The notes under the pieces: model-generated | Databases searched by the model: none | What the model was told of the DNA's origin: nothing | The model's input: the letters and a program-made list of their open reading frames with translations, nothing else | NCBI RefSeq assembly: GCF_029504695.1 | Contig: NZ_JAQFIN010000003.1 | Span: 310,001-374,000 of the forward strand | Direction of reading: 5' to 3' | Length of the DNA stretch: 64,000 nucleotides | From: Parabacteroides sp. PF5-6 | GTDB lineage: Bacteria > Bacteroidota > Bacteroidia > Bacteroidales > Tannerellaceae | Position numbers and translations under genes: made by a program | Shown: positions 38,401 through 45,269 of the stretch, piece by piece | Position numbering within the stretch: the first letter of the stretch is position 1 | Layout: the number at the start of each line of letters is the position of its first letter

Positions 38401-38709
38401 TGTTTTATATCCGATATAAGACACAACCAAAGTGCCCCGCTGCGGAGCGTCAAAAGCAAACTGACCGTCGACATCGGTGATCGAGCCGGTTGTTGTTCCT
38501 TTGACCTGTACATTCGCACCAATAACAGGCTCTCCGGTCTGGTCTTTCACCACACCTGATACCCTACTCGACTGTGCAAAAGCCACGGATACGGAAAATA
38601 GGCAAATGGCGATCAACACCATACGTGAAAAGATGCTGCGCTCCTTGCCTAATGCGGGATGCGCCGCTGCATTCACTTGTTTTACTTTTAGTTTTTTCTT
38701 CAATCTCAT
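35443..38709 (-). CDS. SusC/RagA-family TonB-linked outer-membrane transporter
   Basis: A 1088-aa TonB-dependent glycan importer. A basic N-terminal extension (about 25 residues) precedes the signal peptide core MVLIAICLFSVSVAFAQ. The carboxypeptidase-regulatory-like domain (about 48-130) leads to EEVVVVGFGTQKKATLTGAV, the plug (TTSVAAALQGEIPGL) and a barrel ending TLSFGIDLTF. There is no STN signalling domain, although an ECF sigma gene stands only 31 bp upstream; classical sigma/anti-sigma transporters carry STN. It is the likely first structural gene of PUL 2. Confidence 0.95.
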   Translation of the reverse strand: MRLKKKLKVKQVNAAAHPALGKERSIFSRMVLIAICLFSVSVAFAQSSRVSGVVKDQTGEPVIGANVQVKGTTTGSITDVDGQFAFDAPQRGTLVVSYIGYKTQEVALGSTRTFNIVLSEDSEMLEEVVVVGFGTQKKATLTGAVAQVRGEDVLRGKATTSVAAALQGEIPGLTITRTSSRPGNEGINITLRGGISVNETDPMILIDGVEAYKWELSQINPNDVESISVLKDAAAAIYGTKAGAGVILVTTKRGKAGKTSVTYSGSVHANVIGKRFPVADGVTWAQMLVHATENDAKADNGNFSWWMWPEDAWRTLAAGDGFEGVVGGKWRKLDPYSDQFDAVYGNTWGQSHNVSINSGSENVKVLTSLGYANDRSLVDIVYDGQKKYNFRTNVDYNIGKYVKTEFNISYDKRNVSTPQQGVGHGIQDFYVFPLYNPYGQFYDTFGNNNLVAKLKEGGRRNDTEEILRMGGKITVDLGMLTKGLSVSANANVRMRKHMLVERQRRVTMYDWSGETKTESGNPDYSLGTGYVNSQTGDNDRWVKNTYEDVLFQTYGGFVNYNREFFGHNIGFMGGITAEKNTYKKMYQFRKGMTVDELDDINLGNATTAEATGGSNEVGMVSYLGRLNYDYKGTYLLEGLFRRDGSSRFDKNNRWANFAGVSGGIRFSELDFVKAWNIFDNLKLRASYGETGSQTGIGNYDYISSISTGTTVFGYNGTKTNTSWISAMTSTNRTWERVATTNIGLDFGFLQNRLNGSFEYFIRENKGMLISMTYPQTLGANAPKTNNGNFRANGWELQLNWNDKIGDDFNYRVGFSLADARTEVTEYAGAVAIGVGLNNKVISPNATGSFIEGKPLNALYVYKTSGYMQNQAEVDAYYQTVNGSGTLAPVAGTANQLTPGSVKKVDLNGDGAITTEDLYYYGDANPHYTFGLNLGASYKGFDFSMFIQGVGQQYLVREAQMSSPWFSGWTNQNATFWGNTWTEEHTNARYPIMSRNGARNNWNYKWYNDINVSKIWYARAKNIVVGYTLPKAMTRKAFVENLRLYVSADNLFEISNVKDGFDPEHKAATGQGNVDVYSRTLSFGIDLTF

Positions 38710-38740
38710 ACTTTGTGGTTGTTTTATGATTAATAAATGA

Positions 38741-39274
38741 TCAAATAATTTCTTTCATATACGTACGGACCTCTTTCCTCCCGAGAAAAAGATGATTCTC
38801 TACCGTGCGGCGACTCAGATTCAGTTGCTCGGCAATCTCTGGCACCGACTGTTCGGCATAGCGGTTTAAGGTATAAACCGTCCGCCGTTGTGCCGGGAAT
38901 GTCTGTACCTTCAGGTGTTCCAGTTCGGCGATATTATCGGCCTGGATCTTTTCTTCCGTTTCGTGGCTGACGGTCGGAAGCGTGTCGTAGAGGAAACTGT
39001 CGATCTCCTGCCGTTTGTAGTAGCGGCGGATATAATCAGTCACGATATTACGCGCGATCGTATAAATAAAATACTTCACCGTCTGCGGACGCAGCATGGG
39101 TTTGTAATCGAGCAGGCGCACGAAAACATCCTGTGCCAGGTCTTCCGCATCGTATTTATGGTTGATGCGGTAGGCGATGTACTGTTGAATACGGGCATAA
39201 TATTCATGATATGCCCACGCAATTAGGTTGTCCGTTTGACTTGTTGTGTTTCTCATAACGCACGTGTTTTCCAT
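38741..39274 (-). CDS. ECF-type RNA polymerase sigma factor
   Basis: A sigma-70 family ECF factor of about 177 aa. The frame opens at 39400, but the first plausible starts are the Mets at 39274 and 39256; the former is chosen because a -7 element lies 25 bp upstream. Region 2 is AYHEYYARIQQYIAYRINHKYDAEDLAQDVFVRLL. Region 4 is the C-terminal helix-turn-helix (SVPEIAEQLNLSRRTVENHLFLGRKEV). It lies directly upstream of susC on the same strand. No FecR-type anti-sigma gene is next to it, so its activity must be controlled otherwise, for example at transcription. Confidence 0.92.
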   Translation of the reverse strand: MENTCVMRNTTSQTDNLIAWAYHEYYARIQQYIAYRINHKYDAEDLAQDVFVRLLDYKPMLRPQTVKYFIYTIARNIVTDYIRRYYKRQEIDSFLYDTLPTVSHETEEKIQADNIAELEHLKVQTFPAQRRTVYTLNRYAEQSVPEIAEQLNLSRRTVENHLFLGRKEVRTYMKEII

Positions 39275-39298
39275 GTTTTTCAGGAGACTATCCGAATG

Positions 39299-39329
39299 CA
39301 AATATATAAGCCGGAAAACACAAGACAAG
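39299..39329 (-). promoter_or_regulatory. Promoter of the ECF sigma gene
   Basis: Read on the minus strand: CTTG (from plus-strand CAAG at 39326-39329), 19 bp, then TATATTTG (39299-39306). This fits the Bacteroidetes TTTG-N19-21-TAnnTTTG pattern with one mismatch. It predicts a short leader before the ATG at 39274. Confidence 0.5.
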
Positions 39330-39521
39330 ACAAAAGTGTCGGCAATACATCTCACTGCATTATTCAAGACATATTCAACATTTAAAACATTATATATCAA
39401 TCAATAACAAGCCATAATCAAAGAGTCGCTAATAATTATTTGAGACTAAAAAAAGCCCTCATAAAGGGGGAGGCGGAAACAGTCACTAGGCTATCTCTTC
39501 TTTTTGGGGGGAGTATTTGTT

Positions 39522-39609
39522 TGTTGATAACCGTCAACACATTTGTTGACAATTGTCAACAGATCTGTTGATAATTATCAACAAATCTGTTGATAGTTAT
39601 CAACAAATA
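39522..39609. repeat. Array A3: four 22-bp palindromic tandem units
   Basis: Units start at 39522, 39544, 39566 and 39588. The second and third contain the perfect 18-bp palindromes TGTTGACAATTGTCAACA and TGTTGATAATTATCAACA; the first and fourth are slightly altered. About 4-bp spacers complete each 22-bp unit. Compensating changes (GACAATTGTC against GATAATTATC) keep the symmetry between units, which suggests the palindrome itself is selected. Confidence 0.9.
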
Positions 39610-39669
39610 ATTACTCTTTATAAGAGATTGATTTACTGCCTCTTGCACTCTTCTTAAATCAAGGGTAAA

Positions 39670-39779
39670 AAAACACCGCACTTTAGTCGACAAAACACCG
39701 CACTTTTGTCGACAAAACATTGCACTTTGGTAAACAAAACATTGCGCTTTTGTCGACAAAACACCGGTGTTTTATTTGG
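39670..39779. repeat. Array A4: five 22-bp tandem units
   Basis: Units start at 39670, 39692, 39714, 39736 and 39758. Most read AAAACAnnGCnCTTTnGTCGAC; the last contains the perfect palindrome AAAACACCGGTGTTTT. Between units, GTCGACAAAA and TTTTGTCGAC form arms around 8 bp, so the symmetry centre lies in CACCGCAC. It lies only 60 bp from array A3, in the 780-bp gap between the ECF sigma gene and the regulator gene. Confidence 0.88.
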
Positions 39780-39791
39780 AAGGGGGGAATG

Positions 39792-40035
39792 GAGAAAAGT
39801 TGAAGATTTTCCCGTGGTCCCGAAGGGACATCATCTTGGTAGCCCGTTGCTTTAGCTTCGGGTTTAGGATGAGTGATTGTTGCGCAACGCGTGCCGAAGG
39901 TACGCGACTGGTATTCAATGGCGTACCTTCAGCACGCCCGTGTGAAGAATGTATCCGTTTTAACCCGATGCTAAAGCAACGGGCTACCAAGATTACAACC
40001 GTTCCGGTTGTCCGCAAATCTTCACTTCTCAATCT
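39792..40035. repeat. About 240-bp imperfect palindrome with nested hairpins
   Basis: The strongest arms are 39833-39864 and 39962-39993, 32 bp with a single mismatch. Inside them, GCGTGCCGAAGGTACGC (39889-39905) pairs with GCGTACCTTCAGCACGC (39921-39937). Outside, the GAAGATTT/AAATCTTC ends match again. Each side also has its own small hairpin (GTCCC-GAA-GGGAC on the left, ACAACCG-TTC-CGGTTGT on the right). It looks like a MITE or other structured repeat. No coding potential is credible. It lies just downstream of the regulator gene. Confidence 0.85.
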
Positions 40036-40054
40036 ATTTGAAAATGCCCCCCCT

Positions 40055-42868
40055 TTAACTCTCTGCCTCCTCCGGTTCCCGGCCGAGGCTATGGATGTAT
40101 TCGTTGGGGGTGATGCCGGTTGCTTTTTTAAAGGAACGGAAGAAAGAAGCGCGGGAGCTGAAACCGCAGAGTGAAGCCATAGCGGTCAGGGTATAGCGGG
40201 TGTATTGGGGATCATTCACCAGGACCTTAAAGGCTTCGATACGGTAATGGTTGATAAAATCATAATACGATTGATTCAGGTATTGGTTGAACAAATACGA
40301 AAGAGAGGTCGATGAGGATTCGAGGGCACGGGCCAGATCGGCAATCTTTAAGTCCGGGTTACGATAAGGGCGCTCTGCTTCCATATAGGCTTTCAGTTTC
40401 TTATGTAACGCTTTGCACTCTTTTTCATTCAACTTATTCATCTTATACTTTTCCTGTTCGACAGGTGATTCTTCCGTATGAATCTCTTCCGTAAGGTCGG
40501 TATCCATTTCCTTTTCTTTGGCAACGGATGTCTTCCGTCGTTTGAAGTAGTACCCGCCCGACAAGCCCAATGCAATCAAAAAACATACGATACCGGCCAG
40601 CCATTTCCCGTTTGCTGTCAGCCAGGAACCGACCTCCAGATGGATAACCCTTTCCGAATATTCATTCCCGGGGATACGCACCCGAAAACTATACTTGCCG
40701 GGACGGAGGTCGTAATAATTCACGGCATTGCCTCCGGTCAATAATGACCAGTCGTCGTCTTTGCCTTCCAGTTTATAGGAATAAACCGTGGTGACCGGAT
40801 CGGTATACGAGAGATTCACAAAGCTAAATCCGATATTATTCTCTTCCTTGCGCAGGCGCAACAGGTCGTTCCGGCGCGCTTCCTGCAACATCTCCTCAGA
40901 GAGAGCCACGCCTTTCAAACGGATCTCGGTCATCACGATTTTATAAGGATCTCTTTTGACACGGTCCACCTGCGAAGGATCGACCGATAACAGTCCTTTG
41001 TTATTGCTAAACCACAGGATGCCCTGATCATCTTTATACGAAGGATACATAAAAGTCGGATCCGGGATGCCGTCGGTGAAGTTGAAGGTATAATACTTCT
41101 TCTCCCCTTCTTTCTGGCGAATCATTCCGTCGTCGCTGCCCAGCCAGATCCAGCCTTCATCGTCTTCCAGGATGGTCGTGTAGGCATTGCCGTGAAGGAT
41201 CGGATGGATAGGGATCGTTTCATACTGGCGCATGGAAAGGTCCGACGTCAATAATCCTCCCCTGTCCGGCAGGAAATAAAGTTTTTTCCGGCTGTCTTCA
41301 AAGACGGTACGGATCTTTTCGCGGTGAAAGAATCCTTCGGGGAATATATTCGAACGCATACTCTGGGTGGAAGGGTCGTAGATCGACAAGCCGTTATCCG
41401 TACAAATCCAGCCCTTACCGGTCGAATCGAAGAAGATATCATACGTATTTCCCTCCGGCATCTGGGAGCTGGTGTGATTATAATGGCGCATGCTATCGGT
41501 ATAGCCATTATAACAATAAACACCGTTCGACGTACCGATCCAGAGATTATCCTGCGCGTCTTGCTTCAGGCAGAAGATATGCCCGTTGCGGAATGTGATA
41601 TCGTCGCTTCCTTCGAAAGGACTCACCCGCAGGGTTTGTGCATCGACGATAGAGAGTCCGCCGCCGTACGTGCCGATGTAGAACTTCCCTCTATAATAAT
41701 GTATAGAGAAGATCAGGTTGGAGCGCAACTCAGGCATGCGAAACACTTTCTGCGACTTCGTTTCTTCATTGATATAATACAAGCCGTCGCGCGTGCCGAT
41801 CAGTTTTTCCTGTCCATGAATAAAGAAAGAGCGGACCGTCCGGTTCTTCGAGTCGAAGACGGAAGGAACAGTATAGGTATGGAATAAGTCATTCTGATAC
41901 AAGCTATAATCGAATCCGGCCTGATAGTAACCGATCCAGACTATGCCTTCTTTATCCACCAGAAGCGAATAAACGGAATTGGAACGGATCGTCGTGCGAT
42001 CGTTGATATTGGAAAGGAAAGAATGGGTGATCTTCTTTTCGCGATGGGATAAGAAATGCACCCCATATCCATCCGTGCCGACATAGATACGGTCTTCTCC
42101 ATCACTCGACAAAGAAGAAATGATTTGGCTGCCGACATCGACAAATCGGGAGAAACGAGCGGTTGGCACGTCGAATGAGAAAATACCCTGGTTCTCCGTT
42201 CCCAAATAGAGCGTCTGCCCAATGCGGGTGATATGGCGAAACGCATTTTCACCTTCAAGGCCTGAAGCCGGGTGATACTGTTGGAAAGAATCGTCCGCCG
42301 GATTATAACAACATAAACCGGCAGCCGTGGCCAGCCAGAGACTGCCCGATTCATCTGCCGTCATGCCTTTGATCCGGTTTGTGGGCGACAAAAGGTTTTG
42401 ATCCGGATACGTTTGTTTCAGTTCGTCGTCTTTCAGGCTGAACAGTCCTTTTGCCGTTCCGATGTACAAGGTTTCACCCATAACATAGAGGCTGAACACC
42501 GGCGAATCGAGGGTTTCCGGATACATGCGTTGCAAGCCGATCCTGCCCTGCTCCAATCGCCATAAGCCCATAGGATTGCCGATCCAGAGATTGCGCGCGG
42601 CGTCTTCGGTGATGACATTGACTCTCTTCTTTTTGACTTCTGCCCCTTCGAACGGAAAATGCCGGATCGACACACCATCGAAGCGGTCCAGGCTGTTATC
42701 GGTACCCAACCAGATAAAACCTTCCGAATCTTTATAAATGACATTCACCAACAGGTCGGATAACCCATCAGCCATTGTAACCCCCCGGAACGTATAGGAT
42801 TGTCCGGATGCGAAACAAATTAAAGGGAAGAAAATCAATATATATGTATACAGAAATCGATTCTTCAT
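40055..42868 (-). CDS. Membrane-bound sensor-AraC regulator lacking histidine kinase and receiver
   Basis: A 937-aa regulator in which an HTCS-like sensor is joined directly to a DNA-binding domain. Order: signal peptide (1-22); propeller repeats with WLGTDNSLDRFDG, LWIGNPMGLW, WIGTSNGVYCYNG (about 25-660); Y_Y_Y domain (about 670-735); one transmembrane helix (about 755-775); a charged linker (about 776-830); AraC-type helix-turn-helix (about 837-930: IADLARALESSSTSLSYLF and LCGFSSRASFFRSFKKATG). No HELRTP phospho-acceptor, ATPase N box or receiver Asp is present. It must therefore act as a one-component transmembrane switch, probably for the PUL 2 genes that follow on the same strand. Confidence 0.9.
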   Translation of the reverse strand: MKNRFLYTYILIFFPLICFASGQSYTFRGVTMADGLSDLLVNVIYKDSEGFIWLGTDNSLDRFDGVSIRHFPFEGAEVKKKRVNVITEDAARNLWIGNPMGLWRLEQGRIGLQRMYPETLDSPVFSLYVMGETLYIGTAKGLFSLKDDELKQTYPDQNLLSPTNRIKGMTADESGSLWLATAAGLCCYNPADDSFQQYHPASGLEGENAFRHITRIGQTLYLGTENQGIFSFDVPTARFSRFVDVGSQIISSLSSDGEDRIYVGTDGYGVHFLSHREKKITHSFLSNINDRTTIRSNSVYSLLVDKEGIVWIGYYQAGFDYSLYQNDLFHTYTVPSVFDSKNRTVRSFFIHGQEKLIGTRDGLYYINEETKSQKVFRMPELRSNLIFSIHYYRGKFYIGTYGGGLSIVDAQTLRVSPFEGSDDITFRNGHIFCLKQDAQDNLWIGTSNGVYCYNGYTDSMRHYNHTSSQMPEGNTYDIFFDSTGKGWICTDNGLSIYDPSTQSMRSNIFPEGFFHREKIRTVFEDSRKKLYFLPDRGGLLTSDLSMRQYETIPIHPILHGNAYTTILEDDEGWIWLGSDDGMIRQKEGEKKYYTFNFTDGIPDPTFMYPSYKDDQGILWFSNNKGLLSVDPSQVDRVKRDPYKIVMTEIRLKGVALSEEMLQEARRNDLLRLRKEENNIGFSFVNLSYTDPVTTVYSYKLEGKDDDWSLLTGGNAVNYYDLRPGKYSFRVRIPGNEYSERVIHLEVGSWLTANGKWLAGIVCFLIALGLSGGYYFKRRKTSVAKEKEMDTDLTEEIHTEESPVEQEKYKMNKLNEKECKALHKKLKAYMEAERPYRNPDLKIADLARALESSSTSLSYLFNQYLNQSYYDFINHYRIEAFKVLVNDPQYTRYTLTAMASLCGFSSRASFFRSFKKATGITPNEYIHSLGREPEEAES

Positions 42869-42893
42869 GTATCAAATTCTATGGCACAGCTAC

Positions 42894-42924
42894 CAAAAGT
42901 AGGTATTTTTATCAAACTGCCAAT
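42894..42924 (-). promoter_or_regulatory. Promoter of the sensor-AraC regulator
   Basis: On the minus strand: ATTG (plus-strand 42921-42924), 19 bp, then TACTTTTG (42894-42901), a good match to TTTG-N19-TAnnTTTG. It lies about 25 bp upstream of the start codon at 42868. Confidence 0.5.
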
Positions 42925-42984
42925 AGTATGGACTTCATAATTTAGTCGTACCTTTACCTCATAATTCAATTTTTGATTTAAGTT

Positions 42985-44538
42985 ATGAAAATACGATTTT
43001 ACTTTATCGCTCTCATCCTGGCTTGGGGAGCGGTCTTTATGTTGAACGCCCAACAAAAGCCACGTATCGGCATCGCCGGTATACAGATTGAAAACAGTGT
43101 GTTTATGCCCAACCGCCAAGCGTTGGCTGCCCGGACGCTTACGCTGCCGAACTACCTGAGCCCGGACTCTGCCATGGGTCAGGCGGCGGAATGGTTTCCG
43201 GCATTGATGGGTGGCGGAAGTGGCCGTGGACCGGTCACCCGCGAGTCCTACGAAGCGTTTGTTGACAGCACGCTGAAAATAATCGAAAAAAATATGCCTT
43301 ATGATGCTTTCTGGTTCTATATGCACGGTGCCTGTAGCGTGGAAGGCGTGGAAGATCCGGAAGGTGAGTTTATGGCAAGGATCCGCCGGTTGATCGGCAA
43401 CGATGTCTTGACCACCACCACGATGGACCTGCACGGGAACGCTTCCTGGCAAGTAGCCCTCCACTCCGACCTGATCACCACCTACCGCAAAGCGCCCCAC
43501 GATGATAGTCGGGAGTCGCATCGCCGCGGTGTGGTGAACCTATTGGACCGCCTCGCTTCCGGTAAGGGACGCCCGGCGTATAAAGCCTGGGTTGCCGTTC
43601 CGGTATTGCTCTCGGGCGAATGGTCGAGCACGCGTGTCGAGCCGGCCAAATCACTCTATGCTCTGGTGCCCGAGGTGGAAGCCATGCCCGGTGTGATCGA
43701 CGCAGGGATCTGGATTGGTTATGTGTGGGGAGACAACCGGCGCAACCAGGGGAATGTGATCGTCGTAGGCGACGACAAGGCAGAGGTAGAAGCCGGTGCG
43801 AAAAAGCTCGCCCAGAAGTTCTGGGACGTACGCCGCCAGTTCAGCCTCGAAGCACCCGGTTATCCGCTCGAGAAATGCCTCGACCTGGCGATTGCCAGCA
43901 AAAAGAAGCCGTTCTTTATCAGCGACATGGGCGATAACCCCGGTGGCGGCGGATCAGGCGAAGTGACCTGGACCCTGGCACGGGTACTCAAACGTCCGGA
44001 GCTGCAATCGCCCAACGGCAAGAGCCTGCTCTACTGCTCTATCCCGGGCAGTGAGATGGTAGAAGCCGCGCGCAAAGCCGGTGTGGGTGGTCATGCCGAA
44101 GCGTATGTAGGCGCAATGGTGGACAACTCCTACGAACCGCCGGTCTGGTTGTCGGGCACGGTGGTCTATGTCAGCCCTGTTTCTCAACAAGAACAAAACC
44201 AGGGCGGACGGAGAAACCCGGATATCGCCATTATCAAAACGGGAAGTGTATACGTCGTGGTAGGGACCTCCTCTCCTACGCCCAACCTGACCCATACCGG
44301 TGTCGATCCCAAAAAGATGGATATTGTGATGGTCAAACAAGGCTACCTGGTGAACCAATGGTACAATATGCAGGCCGATTGGGTCATGGCGCAAACCCGC
44401 GGAGGTGTCGACCAGGATTTCAAGACGCTCCCGTATAAAAACATTGTCCGCCCCATGTTCCCGTTAGACCCGGACATGCCCGACCCGGAACTCAATGTCA
44501 TCTTCGTTCCTTCGACCAAGGATATATACGGAAGATAA
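42985..44538 (+). CDS. Secreted M81-family (MlrC-like) metallohydrolase
   Basis: A 517-aa protein of the microcystinase C/M81 family with a signal peptide (1-22, ending LNAQQ), so it acts outside the cytoplasm. The N-terminal domain has GIAGIQIENSVFMP, YMHGACSVEGVEDPEGEF, TTMDLHGNAS and TTYRKAPHDDSRE, which carry the probable zinc ligands. The C-terminal MlrC_C domain has SDMGDNPGGGGSGE. The founding member cleaves a linear peptide; homologues are often called M81 peptidases without a known substrate. It is divergent from the sensor-AraC regulator and may share its control. A 218-aa antisense frame over its 5' end is an artefact. Confidence 0.88.
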   Translation: MKIRFYFIALILAWGAVFMLNAQQKPRIGIAGIQIENSVFMPNRQALAARTLTLPNYLSPDSAMGQAAEWFPALMGGGSGRGPVTRESYEAFVDSTLKIIEKNMPYDAFWFYMHGACSVEGVEDPEGEFMARIRRLIGNDVLTTTTMDLHGNASWQVALHSDLITTYRKAPHDDSRESHRRGVVNLLDRLASGKGRPAYKAWVAVPVLLSGEWSSTRVEPAKSLYALVPEVEAMPGVIDAGIWIGYVWGDNRRNQGNVIVVGDDKAEVEAGAKKLAQKFWDVRRQFSLEAPGYPLEKCLDLAIASKKKPFFISDMGDNPGGGGSGEVTWTLARVLKRPELQSPNGKSLLYCSIPGSEMVEAARKAGVGGHAEAYVGAMVDNSYEPPVWLSGTVVYVSPVSQQEQNQGGRRNPDIAIIKTGSVYVVVGTSSPTPNLTHTGVDPKKMDIVMVKQGYLVNQWYNMQADWVMAQTRGGVDQDFKTLPYKNIVRPMFPLDPDMPDPELNVIFVPSTKDIYGR

Positions 44539-44560
44539 CGAACTGTTTTTCATATATTTA

Positions 44561-44648
44561 CAAAGTACCGGTATTTTGTCGACAAAGTACCGGTATTTTG
44601 TTTGCAAAGTACCGGTATTTTGTTCACAAAGTACCGGTATTTTGTTTA
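44561..44648. repeat. Array A5: four 22-bp palindromic tandem units
   Basis: Units start at 44561, 44583, 44605 and 44627 and read CAAAGTACCGGTATTTTG followed by four variable bases. The core ACAAAGTACCGGTATTTTGT is palindromic except for one pair of bases. The array begins 22 bp after the M81 stop codon and ends about 45 bp before the integrase remnant, so it marks the chromosome side of the old integration junction. Its outer bases resemble array A4. Confidence 0.9.
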
Positions 44649-44691
44649 CGCATAAATAAAGACTGTTACAATTGGGTCTAATACTACTTCT

Positions 44692-44727
44692 TTTTAAGTA
44701 AAAAAGGACTTTAAATGTACTCTTCAT
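44692..44727 (-). pseudogene. Remnant: first 12 codons of a tyrosine integrase
   Basis: Reading leftwards from the ATG at 44725-44727 gives MKSTFKVLFYLK, identical to the first 12 residues of the intact integrase at 60869-62098; similarity then stops abruptly. The DNA upstream (44728-44994) also has the layout of the region upstream of the intact integrase (inverted TAACC motif, A-run hairpin, att sequence) but differs in detail. This is therefore a second, related element and not a copy of the same one. Confidence 0.8.
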
Positions 44728-44828
44728 AACCTCATTTTTTAATGTTACAAAATTAATTCTATCACTTGTAAATGAGATTATTACAGACCAGACAAAGAGG
44801 GACAACAACTGGTCAATTCAGGACAATT

Positions 44829-44863
44829 CGTAACCTGAGATTTTAAAACAGGCTCAGGTTACG
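44829..44863. repeat. Inverted CGTAACCTGAG motif upstream of the integrase remnant
   Basis: CGTAACCTGAG at 44829-44839 and CTCAGGTTACG at 44853-44863 form an 11-bp perfect inverted repeat with a 13-bp spacer; another GGTTAC follows at about 44868. The position matches the inverted motif at 62197-62239 upstream of the intact integrase. It may be an integrase arm-type site, an autoregulation site or both. Confidence 0.6.
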
Positions 44864-44932
44864 ATTAGGTTACTGAACTCTGTCTTTTGGGGGCTATTTT
44901 ATGGCGTTTTGGTCAGCCAAAGACAATAAAAA

Positions 44933-44964
44933 AAGTCCCACAATATGCTGATATTGTAGGACTT
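44933..44964 (-). terminator. Hairpin terminator of the older element
   Basis: AAGTCC-C-ACAATAT pairs with ATATTGT-A-GGACTT around GCTG. The A-run before it (44927-44934) becomes a U-run on the minus strand, so it would end transcripts coming from the tRNA side. The intact copy next to tRNA-Ser has an equivalent hairpin at 62304-62336. Confidence 0.7.
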
Positions 44965-44994
44965 GTCTGTTTTTTGTCGCCTTTTGGCTTTTCT

Positions 44995-45014
44995 TTCCAG
45001 CGGAGAGAGAGGGA
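44995..45014 (-). other. Left attachment site (att), tRNA-Ser 3'-end duplicate
   Basis: TTCCAGCGGAGAGAGAGGGA is identical over 20 bp to 62367-62386, which covers the last 14 bases of tRNA-Ser plus 6 bp beyond. The bases on either side differ between the two copies. It is the expected direct repeat made by integrase-mediated insertion at a tRNA 3' end. Confidence 0.88.
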
Positions 45015-45074
45015 ACGGAACGATAAATTCCAATTGTCCTGTATGATACGAGGTTAAGGCTACTTCGCCTTTTC

Positions 45075-45095
45075 TTTAGTAACTATTTAGTAACT
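45075..45095. repeat. Direct repeat TTTAGTAACT near the left island end
   Basis: TTTAGTAACT occurs at 45075-45084 and again at 45086-45095, 11 bp apart (one helical turn), about 60 bp inside the left att. By position it could be an integrase arm-type site for the left end. The rest of 45015-45210 shows nothing definite. Confidence 0.4.
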
Positions 45096-45218
45096 GATTT
45101 CTGTCCAGTCTTGACTTTCGACTGTCTTTTCCTGTCCACAAGCTTCATATCAGCTTTCAGGTTCAAATATACGAACTTTTTGAATCTTACAAAAATTAAT
45201 TGAATATCAAGTCGTTCT

Positions 45219-45266
45219 CCAGTGCAAGGTGCAGCCTATATATAAATAGGCTGCACCTTGCACTGG
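45219..45266 (-). terminator. Strong hairpin after the ATPase gene
   Basis: CCAGTGCAAGGTGCAGCCTA (45219-45238) and its exact reverse complement (45247-45266) form a 20-bp stem with an 8-base loop, 3 bp after the stop of the ATPase gene at 45270. There is no clear U-run, so it may act as a transcript stabiliser or a two-way barrier rather than a classic terminator. Confidence 0.6.
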
Positions 45267-45269
45267 GCT

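Noticed and set aside
39767-40174. 135-aa and 86-aa frames in the palindromic region
   Set aside because: They consist of translated inverted repeat and the antisense end of the regulator gene, and the composition is not protein-like.
40055-42868. Sensor-AraC gene as a frameshifted HTCS
   Set aside because: The frame is uninterrupted from signal peptide to helix-turn-helix, and no kinase or receiver remnants are found in other frames within it.
42865-43521. 218-aa minus-strand open frame over the M81 gene
   Set aside because: It is antisense to a clear M81-family protein and shows no family motifs.
44464-44808. 114-aa frame covering the integrase remnant
   Set aside because: Only the 12 residues from 44727 are integrase-like; the rest is translated array A5 and antisense of the M81 gene.
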